Source: Ralstonia sp. RRA
GTDB taxonomy: Bacteria; Pseudomonadota; Gammaproteobacteria; Burkholderiales; Burkholderiaceae
Direction of reading: 5' to 3'
Assembly (NCBI RefSeq): GCF_037023145.1
Contig: NZ_CP146091.1
Coordinates: forward strand, 3,658,001 to 3,722,000
DNA length: 64,000 nucleotides
Each line of letters opens with the position of its first letter. Position 1 is the first letter of the stretch. Below the pieces are notes generated by a model that did not search any database, was not told the origin of the DNA, and was given only the letters and a program-made list of their open reading frames with translations. Below are positions 8,919 through 17,704 of this stretch, one piece after another. The position numbers and the translations under genes are program-made.

Positions 8919-9779
8919 TTAACTCGGATACTGACCGGTCTGCGCCATCTGCATCAGGCGCGCGATGCGCTCTTCCGTGGCCGGGTGCGTGCTGAACAGG
9001 TTGGCCAGGCCGCCGCCGTGCAGCGGGTTCATGATCATCATCTGCGCGGTGGCCGGGTGCGCCTCGGCAGCGGCAAACGGGATACCAGCGGCATAGCGGT
9101 GGATCTTGTCCAGTGCCGACGCCAATGCTTGCGGGTCGCCGCTGATCGTGGCGCCGCCGCGGTCGGCTTCAAACTCGCGCGCGCGGGAGATCGCCATCTG
9201 GATCATCGCCGCTGCCAGCGGGGCGAGGATCGCCACGGCAATCCCAGCGATCGGGTTGGCCGGCCGCCCCTCGCTGTCGCGCCCGCCGAAGAACACCGCA
9301 AAGTTGGCCAGCGCCGAGATCGCACCGGCCATGGTGGCCGAGATGGTGGAGATCAGGATGTCGCGGTGCTGCACGTGCGCCAGCTCGTGCGCCATCACCC
9401 CGCGCAGTTCGCGCTCGGAGAGGATGTTGAGGATGCCGGTGGTGGCCGCCACGGCAGCGTGCTCCGGGTTGCGGCCGGTGGCAAAGGCGTTGGGCTGGTC
9501 TTCTTGGATGAGGTAGACGCGCGGCATCGGCAGGCCGGCACGGCCCGCCAGCTCCTGCACCATGCGATAGAACTGCGGCGCGCTGGTCTCGTTGACTTCC
9601 TGCGCGTTATACATGCGCAGGACCATCTTGTCGGAGAACCAGTACGAGAAGAAATTCATGCCCAGCGCAAACAGCAGCGCCAGCATCATCCCGCTGCGTC
9701 CGCCGATCATGCCGCCGATGACGATGAACAGCGCGGTGATCGCTGCCATCAGCATGAAGGTCTTGATCCAGTTGAACAT
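8919..9779 (-). CDS. htpX: Membrane zinc metalloprotease HtpX
   Basis: A 286-residue M48 protease of the inner membrane that degrades misfolded membrane proteins. Two N-terminal helices (about 10-45) are followed by the zinc motif HELAH (His131, Glu132, His135). Two further helices lie around 150-200, and the third zinc ligand is in the REFEADRGG motif. Length is normal for the family. It stands alone between rsmB and an exporter gene, with a terminator hairpin behind it. Confidence 0.96.
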   Translation of the reverse strand: MFNWIKTFMLMAAITALFIVIGGMIGGRSGMMLALLFALGMNFFSYWFSDKMVLRMYNAQEVNETSAPQFYRMVQELAGRAGLPMPRVYLIQEDQPNAFATGRNPEHAAVAATTGILNILSERELRGVMAHELAHVQHRDILISTISATMAGAISALANFAVFFGGRDSEGRPANPIAGIAVAILAPLAAAMIQMAISRAREFEADRGGATISGDPQALASALDKIHRYAAGIPFAAAEAHPATAQMMIMNPLHGGGLANLFSTHPATEERIARLMQMAQTGQYPS

Positions 9780-9886
9780 GGGGGCGTGGCTCCTGTTATT
9801 GGTGGGTTGGGAGTTTCTTAGATCACGGCAACCCCTGAAAATTCAAGGAGTTGCGCGATATTTCGTCGCAGATGACGGTTGCTTCG

Positions 9887-10552
9887 TCAACGAGTGGTGA
9901 ATGCCAACCGCGCACCGAGTCCAATGAACGCCGTGCCGACCACGCGATCAAGCCAGCGCTTGATGCCCGGCTTGCCCGCCACGCTGCGTGTAACGCTGGC
10001 GGCCACCCACGCGACCATGCTGTTCCACACTGTCGACATGGCGATGAACACCACGCCCAGCGCCACGAACGCCGCCGCCTTGTGGCTGGCATGCGGATCG
10101 ACGAACTGCGGGAAGAACGACAGGAAGAACAGCACCACCTTCGGGTTCAGCACATTGGTGAGAAAGCCCTGCATGAACAACGCCTTGAGCGGGCGCGGGC
10201 GCTTGGCAGCGGCGGTCTGCTCGGGGGTTTCGGCCTCGACAGAGGTGTCGTCGCGCTCGGGCGGCGCCAGCAGCATGCGGCCACCCAGGTAGATCAGGTA
10301 GGCCGCCCCCACCACCTTGATGACGGTGAAGGCCACGGTGGACGCGGCCAGCAGCGCCGTCAGTCCAAAGGCCACCGCCAGCACGTGCACGCAGCACCCG
10401 GCCGACACGCCCAGCGCCGACATCAGCCCCGCCATACGCCCCTGCGACACACTGCGCCCGACGATGTAGGCCGTGTCCGGCCCCGGCGTCACATTCAGCA
10501 GGAACACCGCCAGCATGAAGAGCGGCAGGTTGATGATGCCCAGCGTGGTCAT
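9887..10552 (-). CDS. LysE/RhtB-family amino-acid exporter
   Basis: A 221-residue inner-membrane protein with about six hydrophobic helices and the family signature NVTPGPDTAYIVGRS near residue 20. A charged loop at about 105-130 carries an acidic and Pro-rich insert. Family members export amino acids or homoserine lactones. The substrate cannot be told from sequence. It lies 52 bases downstream of fmt and may be co-transcribed with it. Confidence 0.9.
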   Translation of the reverse strand: MTTLGIINLPLFMLAVFLLNVTPGPDTAYIVGRSVSQGRMAGLMSALGVSAGCCVHVLAVAFGLTALLAASTVAFTVIKVVGAAYLIYLGGRMLLAPPERDDTSVEAETPEQTAAAKRPRPLKALFMQGFLTNVLNPKVVLFFLSFFPQFVDPHASHKAAAFVALGVVFIAMSTVWNSMVAWVAASVTRSVAGKPGIKRWLDRVVGTAFIGLGARLAFTTR

Positions 10553-10604
10553 GGCGAGGTCCTCTCTATGCTCTCTATATATAGATAGGGGTGATGGCGA
10601 CGGT

Positions 10605-11600
10605 TCAGGCGCGCGAGGCGAAGCGCTGGCCCGGCTGGATCGCCAGGCCCTGCAGGAATTCGCGCGCGGGCAGGCGCTTGCCGCCCGGCTTCTGCAACTG
10701 TGTCACGCGCAGCGCGCCGGCGCCACAGGCAATTGTCACGCCGTCGGCGTTGGCGGCGAGCACCATGCCGGGTTCGGCTTCGGTCGGCCGGTCGGCCAGC
10801 GCCTCGGCTTGCCAGAATTTGATCGTCACGCCATCGAGCGTGGCCGATGCGCCAGGGAATGGGTTGAACGCGTGCACCTGGCGCAGCAGCGCGGCAGACT
10901 GGCGTGACCAATCGAGCGCGGCTTCGTCCTTGGCGATCTTCTCGGCGTAGGTCACGCCTTCTGCCGGTTGCGGCGTAGCGGGCAGCTTGCGGCCGTCCTG
11001 CGCCAGCCGGGTCAGCGCCTCCACCACCATGCGCCCGCCGAGCGCGGCCAACGTGTCGTGCAGCGTGCCCGTGGTGTCGGCCAAGCCGATGGGCGCGCGC
11101 TCCATGCTGATCATGTCGCCGGTGTCGAGGCCCGCATCCATTTGCATGAGCGTGATGCCCGATTCGGCATCGCCGGCCTCGATGGCGCGGTGGATGGGCG
11201 CCGCACCCCGCCAGCGCGGCAGCAGCGAGGCGTGGATGTTGATGCAGCCAAAGCGCGGCAGGTCCAGCACTTCCTGCGGCAGGATCAGGCCGTAGGCGGC
11301 CACCACCATCACGTCGGGGCGCTGCGCGGCCAGTGCATCAATGGCTTCCGCGGCCTCCTGCGGATATTTACCCGTGCGACGCAGCGACGGCGGCTGCAGG
11401 ATCGGCCCGAACCCCTGCCCGAGATGCGATAGGGCGTATTGCTTGACAGGGCTCGCCTGCAACTGCATGCCGCGTCCGGCCGGACGATCCGGCTGGCTCA
11501 GCACGGCAACGATGGGGAAGCCGGCCTGGTGGATCGCCGCCAGGGCGATCTGCGCAAATTCAGGCGTGCCGGCAAACGCTACGCGAAGGGAGGGCGTCAT
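10605..11600 (-). CDS. fmt: Methionyl-tRNA formyltransferase
   Basis: A 331-residue enzyme that formylates initiator Met-tRNA using 10-formyl-tetrahydrofolate. It opens with [12 protein letters not shown] and carries the signature [18 protein letters not shown], with the catalytic Asn-His-Asp set around NIHASL and [12 protein letters not shown]. The C-terminal OB-like domain is present. I chose the ATG at 11600; an in-frame ATG 13 codons upstream has no family support. fmt normally sits next to def; here a glycosyltransferase gene and a palindromic element separate the two. Confidence 0.95.
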   Translation of the reverse strand: MTPSLRVAFAGTPEFAQIALAAIHQAGFPIVAVLSQPDRPAGRGMQLQASPVKQYALSHLGQGFGPILQPPSLRRTGKYPQEAAEAIDALAAQRPDVMVVAAYGLILPQEVLDLPRFGCINIHASLLPRWRGAAPIHRAIEAGDAESGITLMQMDAGLDTGDMISMERAPIGLADTTGTLHDTLAALGGRMVVEALTRLAQDGRKLPATPQPAEGVTYAEKIAKDEAALDWSRQSAALLRQVHAFNPFPGASATLDGVTIKFWQAEALADRPTEAEPGMVLAANADGVTIACGAGALRVTQLQKPGGKRLPAREFLQGLAIQPGQRFASRA

Positions 11601-11656
11601 GGGGCGGAGAGCGAAAAAACGGGAAAACGCGCTACACAACAGCGTAGCGCATTGGA

Positions 11657-11797
11657 TTTAGAACCTGTTCTCGATCCTACTGCGCAGCCCGATGTTGGTC
11701 CTGCGATGCTTGCCGTACCCATGTACGGTTGCCGGTTTTGGCAAATTCGTTGGCCCAACCTCGGGCTGCTCGCTACGGATCGTGAACGGGTTCTTAG
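11657..11797. mobile_element. MITE-like ~140-bp imperfect palindrome
   Basis: The two halves are near-complementary over about 40 bases each (about 11659-11699 and 11756-11796). Matching blocks are AGAACC/GGTTCT, GTTC/GAAC, CGATCC/GGATCG, GCAGCCCGA/TCGGGCTGC and GTTGG/CCAAC. The central part holds a smaller hairpin, CCGTAC (11713-11718) with GTACGG (11723-11728). The outer ends read TTTAGAACC and GGTTCTTAG. It has no coding capacity. Such a structure fits a miniature inverted-repeat element or a REP-like repeat. A claim of mobility needs other genomic copies, which I cannot check. The TAA stop of the neighbouring glycosyltransferase lies inside its right end. Confidence 0.6.
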
Positions 11798-13818
11798 CGG
11801 CTGCCGCGATGTGGCGTGTCGGCGAGCGGGACGATGGGCTCGGGCGAGGGCAACGTCTCCGATACGCCGTTGCTGCGCCGCTGGAAAAGCGAGAACGTTT
11901 CGTTGGTGTCGCCGGGGCGGCTGCCGCGCCATACCATTTCCCAGTTGTCGCCTTGTGGGCGGCGTCGACTATGCTCCGGCCTTTTTTCGAGCACCAGCAT
12001 CAGGTCGCAGGTGCGTGCGGTCGGGTTGGGGCGGTGGTCGTCGCCTGCGCCGCTGTGGCCGAGCAGCCATTTGACCGGGCGCACGCCGGTTTCGTAGTGC
12101 ATCAACGCGCGTTCGCTCTCGCCCATGCCGCGCGTGGCCACGCAGATCTGCGCGGATTCGAGAACGGGTTTGATCGCTTGGAACAGGGGGCGGTAGCTGC
12201 GCGCATCGTCCACCCACGGCATCAGTAGTGTGCCGAGCAGGCCCCACACCATGCCAAGACCTGCTGCCCACGCCACCACGCCCGAACGTGCCGGACGCAG
12301 CCACACACAGACAATCCACAGCACGGTCATGCCGGCGGCCGCCAGCACGGCCACCGGGTGCAGCAGCATGTCGTACGGCAGCGGCAACACGCGGCCCAGC
12401 ACCTTGGCCAGCCAGCCCGGCAGCGACTGCCCACCGTTCGTCACGAGCGTCGCCCACACGGCCCAGACCACCATTCCCAGCACGCCGAACAGCGTGACCG
12501 ATACCACCCAGGCGCGCGTACGCCAAGCGGGCGGAATCAGCAACAACATCGGCGCACCCAGCAGAACCAGTGCCGGTTGCAGCGGCATCAGATACACGTC
12601 GCGCAGCACGGCTGAGCGCAGCACCACGGCAATCGTCACGAGCACGAACAGCGCCACCACCAGGTGCCCCTGATACGGCAGCAGCCAGGCTGCCCGCGCA
12701 CCGCGTCCGCGTTGGCGCACCAGTTTGTAGAGCGAGATTCCCAGCACCGCCACCGCCGGCCACACCGCCGGCGTGCCGGTCAGCAGGATTGAGCGAACGG
12801 TGGTGACGAGCGATCCTTTCTCACCGCCCAGGTGCGAGAACCCGAAGAAGCGGCCAAGGTTGTTGACCCAGAACCACTCGATGAACAGGTCTGGCGATTC
12901 ATGCCAGAAGATGGCCGGCCAGATCACCAGCCAAGGCAGCGCTGCCAGCAGCGACAGCCCATAGAAGCGCCATGCCTGGCGATTGCGAAAGTCCGGCAGC
13001 AGCACCATTGCCGCCAGCAGGGTCAGCCCGAACAGGCCCGGTACCAGCACGCCCTTGCCGAGGAACGCCACGCCGACGCCCGTGCCGAACCACAGGGCCG
13101 GACGCAGTACGTCCACACCGTGTACGCCGCCCGCTTCGCTCGCCTTCACATAGCGCACCAGGCCGTACAGCGCGATGGCTGTGCCAGCCAGCTGCGGCAC
13201 GTCGGCAATGAACTTGTGGACATGCTCGACCAGCCCGATACAGCCGGCAAACAGCAACAGTGCGCTCAGCGCGTAATCACGAAACGCTGCGCCGCCAGAA
13301 TCCAGCCCGGCGATGCGGCGCTCGGCCAGTGTCGGGCCGGGGCGCCCACGTGCCAGTTGCGCGCCGACGCGCATGCGCCAGTCACGTGCCTCGCCACGCA
13401 GCAGGCGTGCGGTGCGCCAGACCGCCAGGCAGGTCAGCGCCATCCAGAACAGCACGGCCAGACGCACCGCTTCGTGCGGCGGCAGGTCGGGCACGGCCAG
13501 CGCGGCCAGTGCGCCGGTCCAGTACACCAGTGGCGGCTTCTCGACGAAAGGCTCAAAGGCGACATTGGGGATCACCCAGTCGCCGCGCTCGATGATGTTG
13601 AGCACCACGCCGAACGAGTACGGCTCGTCGGCTTTCCAGGGCGCACGCCAGAACGTGCCCGCCACAAAATAGGCGCACACCATCAGCACGACGATCGCGC
13701 GCCAATGTCGCACCAGCACGGCGGTGAAGCTGCGTGCGCGCGTGTCCGGGCCGGCGTTGGCGGGTACGGTCGACATCAGCGGGAGGGAGGGCGTGCGCGC
13801 GTTGGCGTCGGGCGGCAT
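11794..13818 (-). CDS. ArnT/PMT-like membrane glycosyltransferase
   Basis: A 674-residue polytopic protein with roughly a dozen membrane helices. The first periplasmic loop has KADEPYSFG and GDWVIPNVAFEPFVEKPPLVYW, the acidic pair and EKPPL signature of ArnT-type transferases, which move a sugar from undecaprenyl phosphate to lipid A or protein. It starts 10 bases after the def stop and so is probably co-transcribed with def. A further upstream extension overlaps def and is rejected. The C-terminal end and stop codon lie in a palindromic element, so the tail may be altered. The acceptor is unknown. Confidence 0.88.
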   Translation of the reverse strand: MPPDANARTPSLPLMSTVPANAGPDTRARSFTAVLVRHWRAIVVLMVCAYFVAGTFWRAPWKADEPYSFGVVLNIIERGDWVIPNVAFEPFVEKPPLVYWTGALAALAVPDLPPHEAVRLAVLFWMALTCLAVWRTARLLRGEARDWRMRVGAQLARGRPGPTLAERRIAGLDSGGAAFRDYALSALLLFAGCIGLVEHVHKFIADVPQLAGTAIALYGLVRYVKASEAGGVHGVDVLRPALWFGTGVGVAFLGKGVLVPGLFGLTLLAAMVLLPDFRNRQAWRFYGLSLLAALPWLVIWPAIFWHESPDLFIEWFWVNNLGRFFGFSHLGGEKGSLVTTVRSILLTGTPAVWPAVAVLGISLYKLVRQRGRGARAAWLLPYQGHLVVALFVLVTIAVVLRSAVLRDVYLMPLQPALVLLGAPMLLLIPPAWRTRAWVVSVTLFGVLGMVVWAVWATLVTNGGQSLPGWLAKVLGRVLPLPYDMLLHPVAVLAAAGMTVLWIVCVWLRPARSGVVAWAAGLGMVWGLLGTLLMPWVDDARSYRPLFQAIKPVLESAQICVATRGMGESERALMHYETGVRPVKWLLGHSGAGDDHRPNPTARTCDLMLVLEKRPEHSRRRPQGDNWEMVWRGSRPGDTNETFSLFQRRSNGVSETLPSPEPIVPLADTPHRGSR

Positions 13819-13828
13819 GAACGCGGGA

Positions 13829-14344
13829 TCAGCGCTGGTGCTCCAGATCGCGCTGATGCTTCTTGAGCTTGGAGCGGATGCGTGTCTGCTTGAGCGGCGA
13901 GAGGTATTCGACAAACACCTTGCCCATCAGGTGATCCATTTCGTGCTGGATGCACACGGCCAGCAGGCCATCGGCCTCCAGCTCGAAGGTTTCGCCCTTT
14001 TCGTTCAGTGCGCGCACGCGCACGCGGTCGGGGCGTTCAACCTTGTCGTAGATGTCGGGCACGGACAGGCAGCCCTCGTCCCAGACCTTGTGCTCGGCGC
14101 TGGCCCAGACGATCTCGGGGTTGATGAACACGCGCAGTTCGTCGCGCGACTCCGACACGTCGATGGTGATCACGCGCTCATGCACGTCGACCTGCGTGGC
14201 GGCCAGGCCCACGCCAGGCGCCTCGTACATGGTCTCGGCCATGTCGGCCACCAGTTTGCGAACGCGATCGTTCACTTCAACGACCGGTTTGGCGACCTTG
14301 TGCAGCCGCGGATCAGGGTATTGCAGGATATTCAGTAGGGCCAT
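13829..14344 (-). CDS. def: Peptide deformylase
   Basis: A 171-residue metalloenzyme that removes formyl groups from nascent proteins. All three motifs are present: [15 protein letters not shown] (metal-binding Cys) and QHEMDHLMG (two metal-binding His and the catalytic Glu). I chose the ATG at 14344 ([14 protein letters not shown]). It is divergent from the LysM/dprA operon, as in many proteobacteria. Confidence 0.96.
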   Translation of the reverse strand: MALLNILQYPDPRLHKVAKPVVEVNDRVRKLVADMAETMYEAPGVGLAATQVDVHERVITIDVSESRDELRVFINPEIVWASAEHKVWDEGCLSVPDIYDKVERPDRVRVRALNEKGETFELEADGLLAVCIQHEMDHLMGKVFVEYLSPLKQTRIRSKLKKHQRDLEHQR

Positions 14345-14606
14345 GATGCTTGGCAACAACGGTTGCGGAAGGCCACGCTAACGAGGGGTTGCCTTCAATT
14401 GCGATCGCTTGGAATGTCATGCAGAATCGGGGGCGCTATCCGCCACATGGCTTAGGAAAAAGCCTGACGAATGTTTGATGCCATACCCCTCTCGCTGCGA
14501 CGCACGAAGCGCGCAGCAGCGGCGGTCAGGCGTCGCGCAGGCGCTGACCAAGCACGCGGACCACTCGCCGATTCTTCATAGAATAATGCGCCATCGTAAC
14601 ACACCG

Positions 14607-15791
14607 ATGCTGATCAAGCCCGCCACGCAATCCACCACAAAAGCGCGCCAGTCTTACGTTTGCGCCTTGTCTGCGGTTGCCGCGGCAACGCTGTTTTGCG
14701 TAGGTGCCGCACATGCTGCCGAGCGCACTGTCTCTCCGGCGCAACAAGCGCAAGCCACTGTGGCCGCGCAAACAGGGATTCCTGAGTCCGAACTCGCCAC
14801 CAGCGCGCCTGCGCAGTACACCGTGCGCCGCGGCGATACGCTGTGGGCGATCTCCGGCAAGTATCTCAAGCGGCCGTACCGCTGGCCTGAACTGTGGGGC
14901 ATGAACCGAGAGCAGATTCGCAATCCGCATCTGATCTATCCGGGCCAGGTGCTCTATCTGCATCACGCCAACGGCCGCGCCTGGCTGTCGAGCTCGCCGG
15001 CCTCGGCGGACGGCAGCACGGTGCGCCTGTCGCCGCATACCCGAGTGTCGGGCCAGGACGGCGACGCTATCTCCAGCATTCCCGCCTCGGTCATCGAGCC
15101 ATTCCTCACGCAGCCGATCGTCGTGGACGAGGAAACGCTGGCGACGCCGGCGCGCATTTTTGAACTACCGGAAGGCCGCGTCTACCTGGGTAAGGGCGAG
15201 AGCGCCTATGCTCGTGGTCTGCCCGATGGGGAAGCCGGTCAAGCCGGCACCGAGTGGCAAGCCTATCGCCCGGTCAAGCCGCTCAAGGATCCGGTCACAG
15301 GCAACGTGCTCGGCTATGAGGCCGACTTCCTCGGCACCCTGCGTGTGGTGCGCGCGGCCACCGGCCCGCAGGCCGTGACCAAGATGGAGGCGCTGACGTC
15401 CAAGGAAGAAATGGGCGTCGGCACGCAACTGATGCCGCTGCCGCCGCGCGTGCCGGTGCGCTACGTGCCACATGCGCCCGAAGGCAACGTGCACGGCGTG
15501 GTTGCCAAGGTGACGGGCGGCGTGCGCTTTGGCGGTTCGGATCAGGTGGTGGTGCTGAACATCGGCAGCCAGCAAGGGCTGGAGGCCGGCCATGTGCTGG
15601 CATTGTCGCGTGCCGGCACGGTCGTCAAGGATCGGACCGCCGGCGGTGAAGCCGTGCAACTGCCGGAAGAACGTTACGGCTTGGCCTTCGTGTTCCGTGT
15701 GTTCCCGCACGTGGCCTACGCGCTGGTGACGGACTCGTCGAACACCGTGGAGGTGGGCGATGCTGTCGATAATCCGATGACGCAACCCTGA
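14607..15791 (+). CDS. Exported LysM-domain protein
   Basis: A 394-residue protein with a signal peptide ending at about AAHA (residue 35). A LysM domain (YTVRRGDTLWAISGKYL to IYPGQVLYL) spans about 70-120, and a ~270-residue beta-rich tail follows. LysM binds peptidoglycan, so the protein is likely periplasmic. Its position just before dprA and divergent from def is conserved in many Burkholderiales. No catalytic domain is recognisable. The ATG at 14607 starts the signal peptide; the longer open frame upstream lacks one. Confidence 0.88.
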   Translation: MLIKPATQSTTKARQSYVCALSAVAAATLFCVGAAHAAERTVSPAQQAQATVAAQTGIPESELATSAPAQYTVRRGDTLWAISGKYLKRPYRWPELWGMNREQIRNPHLIYPGQVLYLHHANGRAWLSSSPASADGSTVRLSPHTRVSGQDGDAISSIPASVIEPFLTQPIVVDEETLATPARIFELPEGRVYLGKGESAYARGLPDGEAGQAGTEWQAYRPVKPLKDPVTGNVLGYEADFLGTLRVVRAATGPQAVTKMEALTSKEEMGVGTQLMPLPPRVPVRYVPHAPEGNVHGVVAKVTGGVRFGGSDQVVVLNIGSQQGLEAGHVLALSRAGTVVKDRTAGGEAVQLPEERYGLAFVFRVFPHVAYALVTDSSNTVEVGDAVDNPMTQP

Positions 15792-15813
15792 TCACGCTGA
15801 CTGCAGTCCTGAT

Positions 15814-17022
15814 TTGACTGATGCCTCACAGGTCGCGGCGGGTGCCGCGACCGACTCCATTGATTCCCTCTCCTGCACACGCGATTCCGTAGAGCTGGCC
15901 GCGTGGCTGCGTCTGACAGAAACCCCCGGTGTCGGCCCTGTTGCCGCGCGTCAGTTGCTGGCGGCCTTCGGCTTGCCGCAGGACATCTTCGCCCAACCGT
16001 ATTCCTCGCTTGCCCGGGTGTTGCCCGAGCGGCAGGCGCGCGCGCTATTGGCCGCGCCGGACGAAACGCTGGCTGCGCTCATCGAACGCACCGTCGCGTG
16101 GGCAAATGAGCCTGGCAATGCCGTCTTTACGTTGGCCGATCGAGGCTATCCGCCCCGCTTGCTGGAGCTGACGGACCCGCCGACCGTGCTGTACGCCAAG
16201 GGCGATGTGTCGCTGCTGCGTGCGGCGGCGGTGGGTGTGGTGGGCGCCCGCAGTGCCACGGCGGCTGGCATCGACAATGCGCGGGCGTTTGCGCAGGCGC
16301 TATCTGCGGCGAGCGTGACGATCGTCTCCGGCCTGGCGCTGGGCATCGATGCGGCGGCGCATGAGGGCGCACTGAACGGGCCCGGCAGCACCATCGCCGT
16401 GGTGGGTACGGGCCTCGATATTGTTTACCCGGCGCGCAACCGGGCGCTGGCGCACCGCATTGCCGAGGCCGGGGTCATCATCTCCGAATACCCGCTAGGG
16501 ATGGGCGCGCGTGCTGAGAACTTTCCGCGCCGCAATCGCCTGATCGCCGGTCTCGCGCGTGGGTTGCTGGTGGTGGAGGCGGCGGCGCAGTCCGGCTCGC
16601 TGATCACTGCGCGGCTGGCGGCTGAACAGGGCCGCGATGTGTTTGCGATTCCGGGCTCGATTCACTCGCCGCTGGCCAAGGGCTGCCACCTGCTGATCAA
16701 GCAAGGCGCCAAGCTGGTGGAAACTGCCGCCGACATCCTCGACGAGTTGGGCTGGGGGCGTACAGTCGCGCCGGTCAAGCGTGCTTCGCGCACTGCGCCG
16801 GCCGAAAGTGCCGCCATTGCGGCAGCACCCGCTGCGCGCCTTGCGCCAAGCGCGGCTGAAACCACGCTGCTCGATGCGCTCGGCTTTGACCCCGTTGATC
16901 TAGATACCTTGTGCGAGCGCACTGGTCAGGCCGCGGCTGCGTTGTCGGCACAGCTTCTGGCGCTGGAACTGGATGGCCGCGTGGAGCGCCAGCCCGGCGG
17001 GCGCTTTCTGCGGCTTCCTTGA
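15814..17022 (+). CDS. dprA: DNA processing protein DprA
   Basis: A 402-residue protein that loads RecA on incoming single-stranded DNA during transformation. The Rossmann-like core carries VGVVGARSATAAGIDNA, VSGLALGIDAAAH and GLLVVEAAAQSGSLITA, preceded by a SAM-like N-terminal region (VGPVAARQLL). A C-terminal winged helix (about 340-400) follows. The only usable start is TTG at 15814; no in-frame ATG or GTG precedes the conserved region. It lies 22 bases after the LysM gene. Confidence 0.93.
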   Translation: MTDASQVAAGAATDSIDSLSCTRDSVELAAWLRLTETPGVGPVAARQLLAAFGLPQDIFAQPYSSLARVLPERQARALLAAPDETLAALIERTVAWANEPGNAVFTLADRGYPPRLLELTDPPTVLYAKGDVSLLRAAAVGVVGARSATAAGIDNARAFAQALSAASVTIVSGLALGIDAAAHEGALNGPGSTIAVVGTGLDIVYPARNRALAHRIAEAGVIISEYPLGMGARAENFPRRNRLIAGLARGLLVVEAAAQSGSLITARLAAEQGRDVFAIPGSIHSPLAKGCHLLIKQGAKLVETAADILDELGWGRTVAPVKRASRTAPAESAAIAAAPAARLAPSAAETTLLDALGFDPVDLDTLCERTGQAAAALSAQLLALELDGRVERQPGGRFLRLP

Positions 17023-17072
17023 AAGCGTGCCTACAATAGCTGCGATCTATTCGTCGCACACTGCCGCTGTTT

Positions 17073-17462
17073 ATGCCGCTTCTCTCGCCCGACACTGATG
17101 CCACTACGCTGCATACGCGCATGCGGACGGGGCAGTTGCTGGTCGCGTGCTTGTGCGCCGAGTGGTGCGGCACCTGCCGCAGCTACCGCACGACGTTTAC
17201 CGAGTTGGCGGCGCGGCATCCGGAATGCTGCTTCGTCTGGGTGGACGTGGAAGACCATGCCGATGCCCTGGGCGATTTCGATGTCGAAAATTTCCCCACC
17301 CTGCTGATTCAACGCATGGATGACGCCGGCGATGTGTTGTTTTTCGGCCCCGTCTTGCCGCATGCCGGTGTGGTGGAAGGCATGCTTTCGCGTGATTTGC
17401 GCGCCGCCCCAACTGTGACGGCGGCACCCGACTTGCGTGGCTGGCTGCTGCAATCGGCCTGA
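17073..17462 (+). CDS. Thioredoxin-like protein
   Basis: A 129-residue protein with the redox motif CAEWCGTCRSY (WCGTC, Cys pair near residue 35) and the cis-proline strand FPTLLI. Both are hallmarks of the thioredoxin fold. There is no signal peptide, so it is probably cytoplasmic. It follows dprA by 50 bases. The role is unassigned; an accessory reductase is likely. Confidence 0.88.
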   Translation: MPLLSPDTDATTLHTRMRTGQLLVACLCAEWCGTCRSYRTTFTELAARHPECCFVWVDVEDHADALGDFDVENFPTLLIQRMDDAGDVLFFGPVLPHAGVVEGMLSRDLRAAPTVTAAPDLRGWLLQSA

Positions 17463-17468
17463 TTGCGA

Positions 17469-17486
17469 GCCTTGACAATGCAAGGC
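17469..17486. repeat. Small hairpin in the gap before topB
   Basis: GCCTTG (17469-17474) pairs with CAAGGC (17481-17486) around a 6-base loop. It lacks a T tract, so it is at best a weak terminator for the thioredoxin-like gene. The rest of the gap to 17704 holds no recognisable gene apart from a possible 15-codon leader ORF at 17529. Confidence 0.3.
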
Positions 17487-17704
17487 GAAGTCTGCGTCAC
17501 TCTATTGCACCTGAAAAGGAACCGCGCTTATGATTGGCGGCCAAATTCGGGGCAGACTGCTTGAATGTGCGCTTTGATAGGCGCCGGCAGCACTTGAAGT
17601 CGGCACGCGTTGCCATAAGACTCTACAAAACCCACGCGAACGGCCGCTATTAGAAAGCGACCTCTTGTTTACCTGATTGCTTGCGATCGCCAGGATCCGC
17701 TCAC

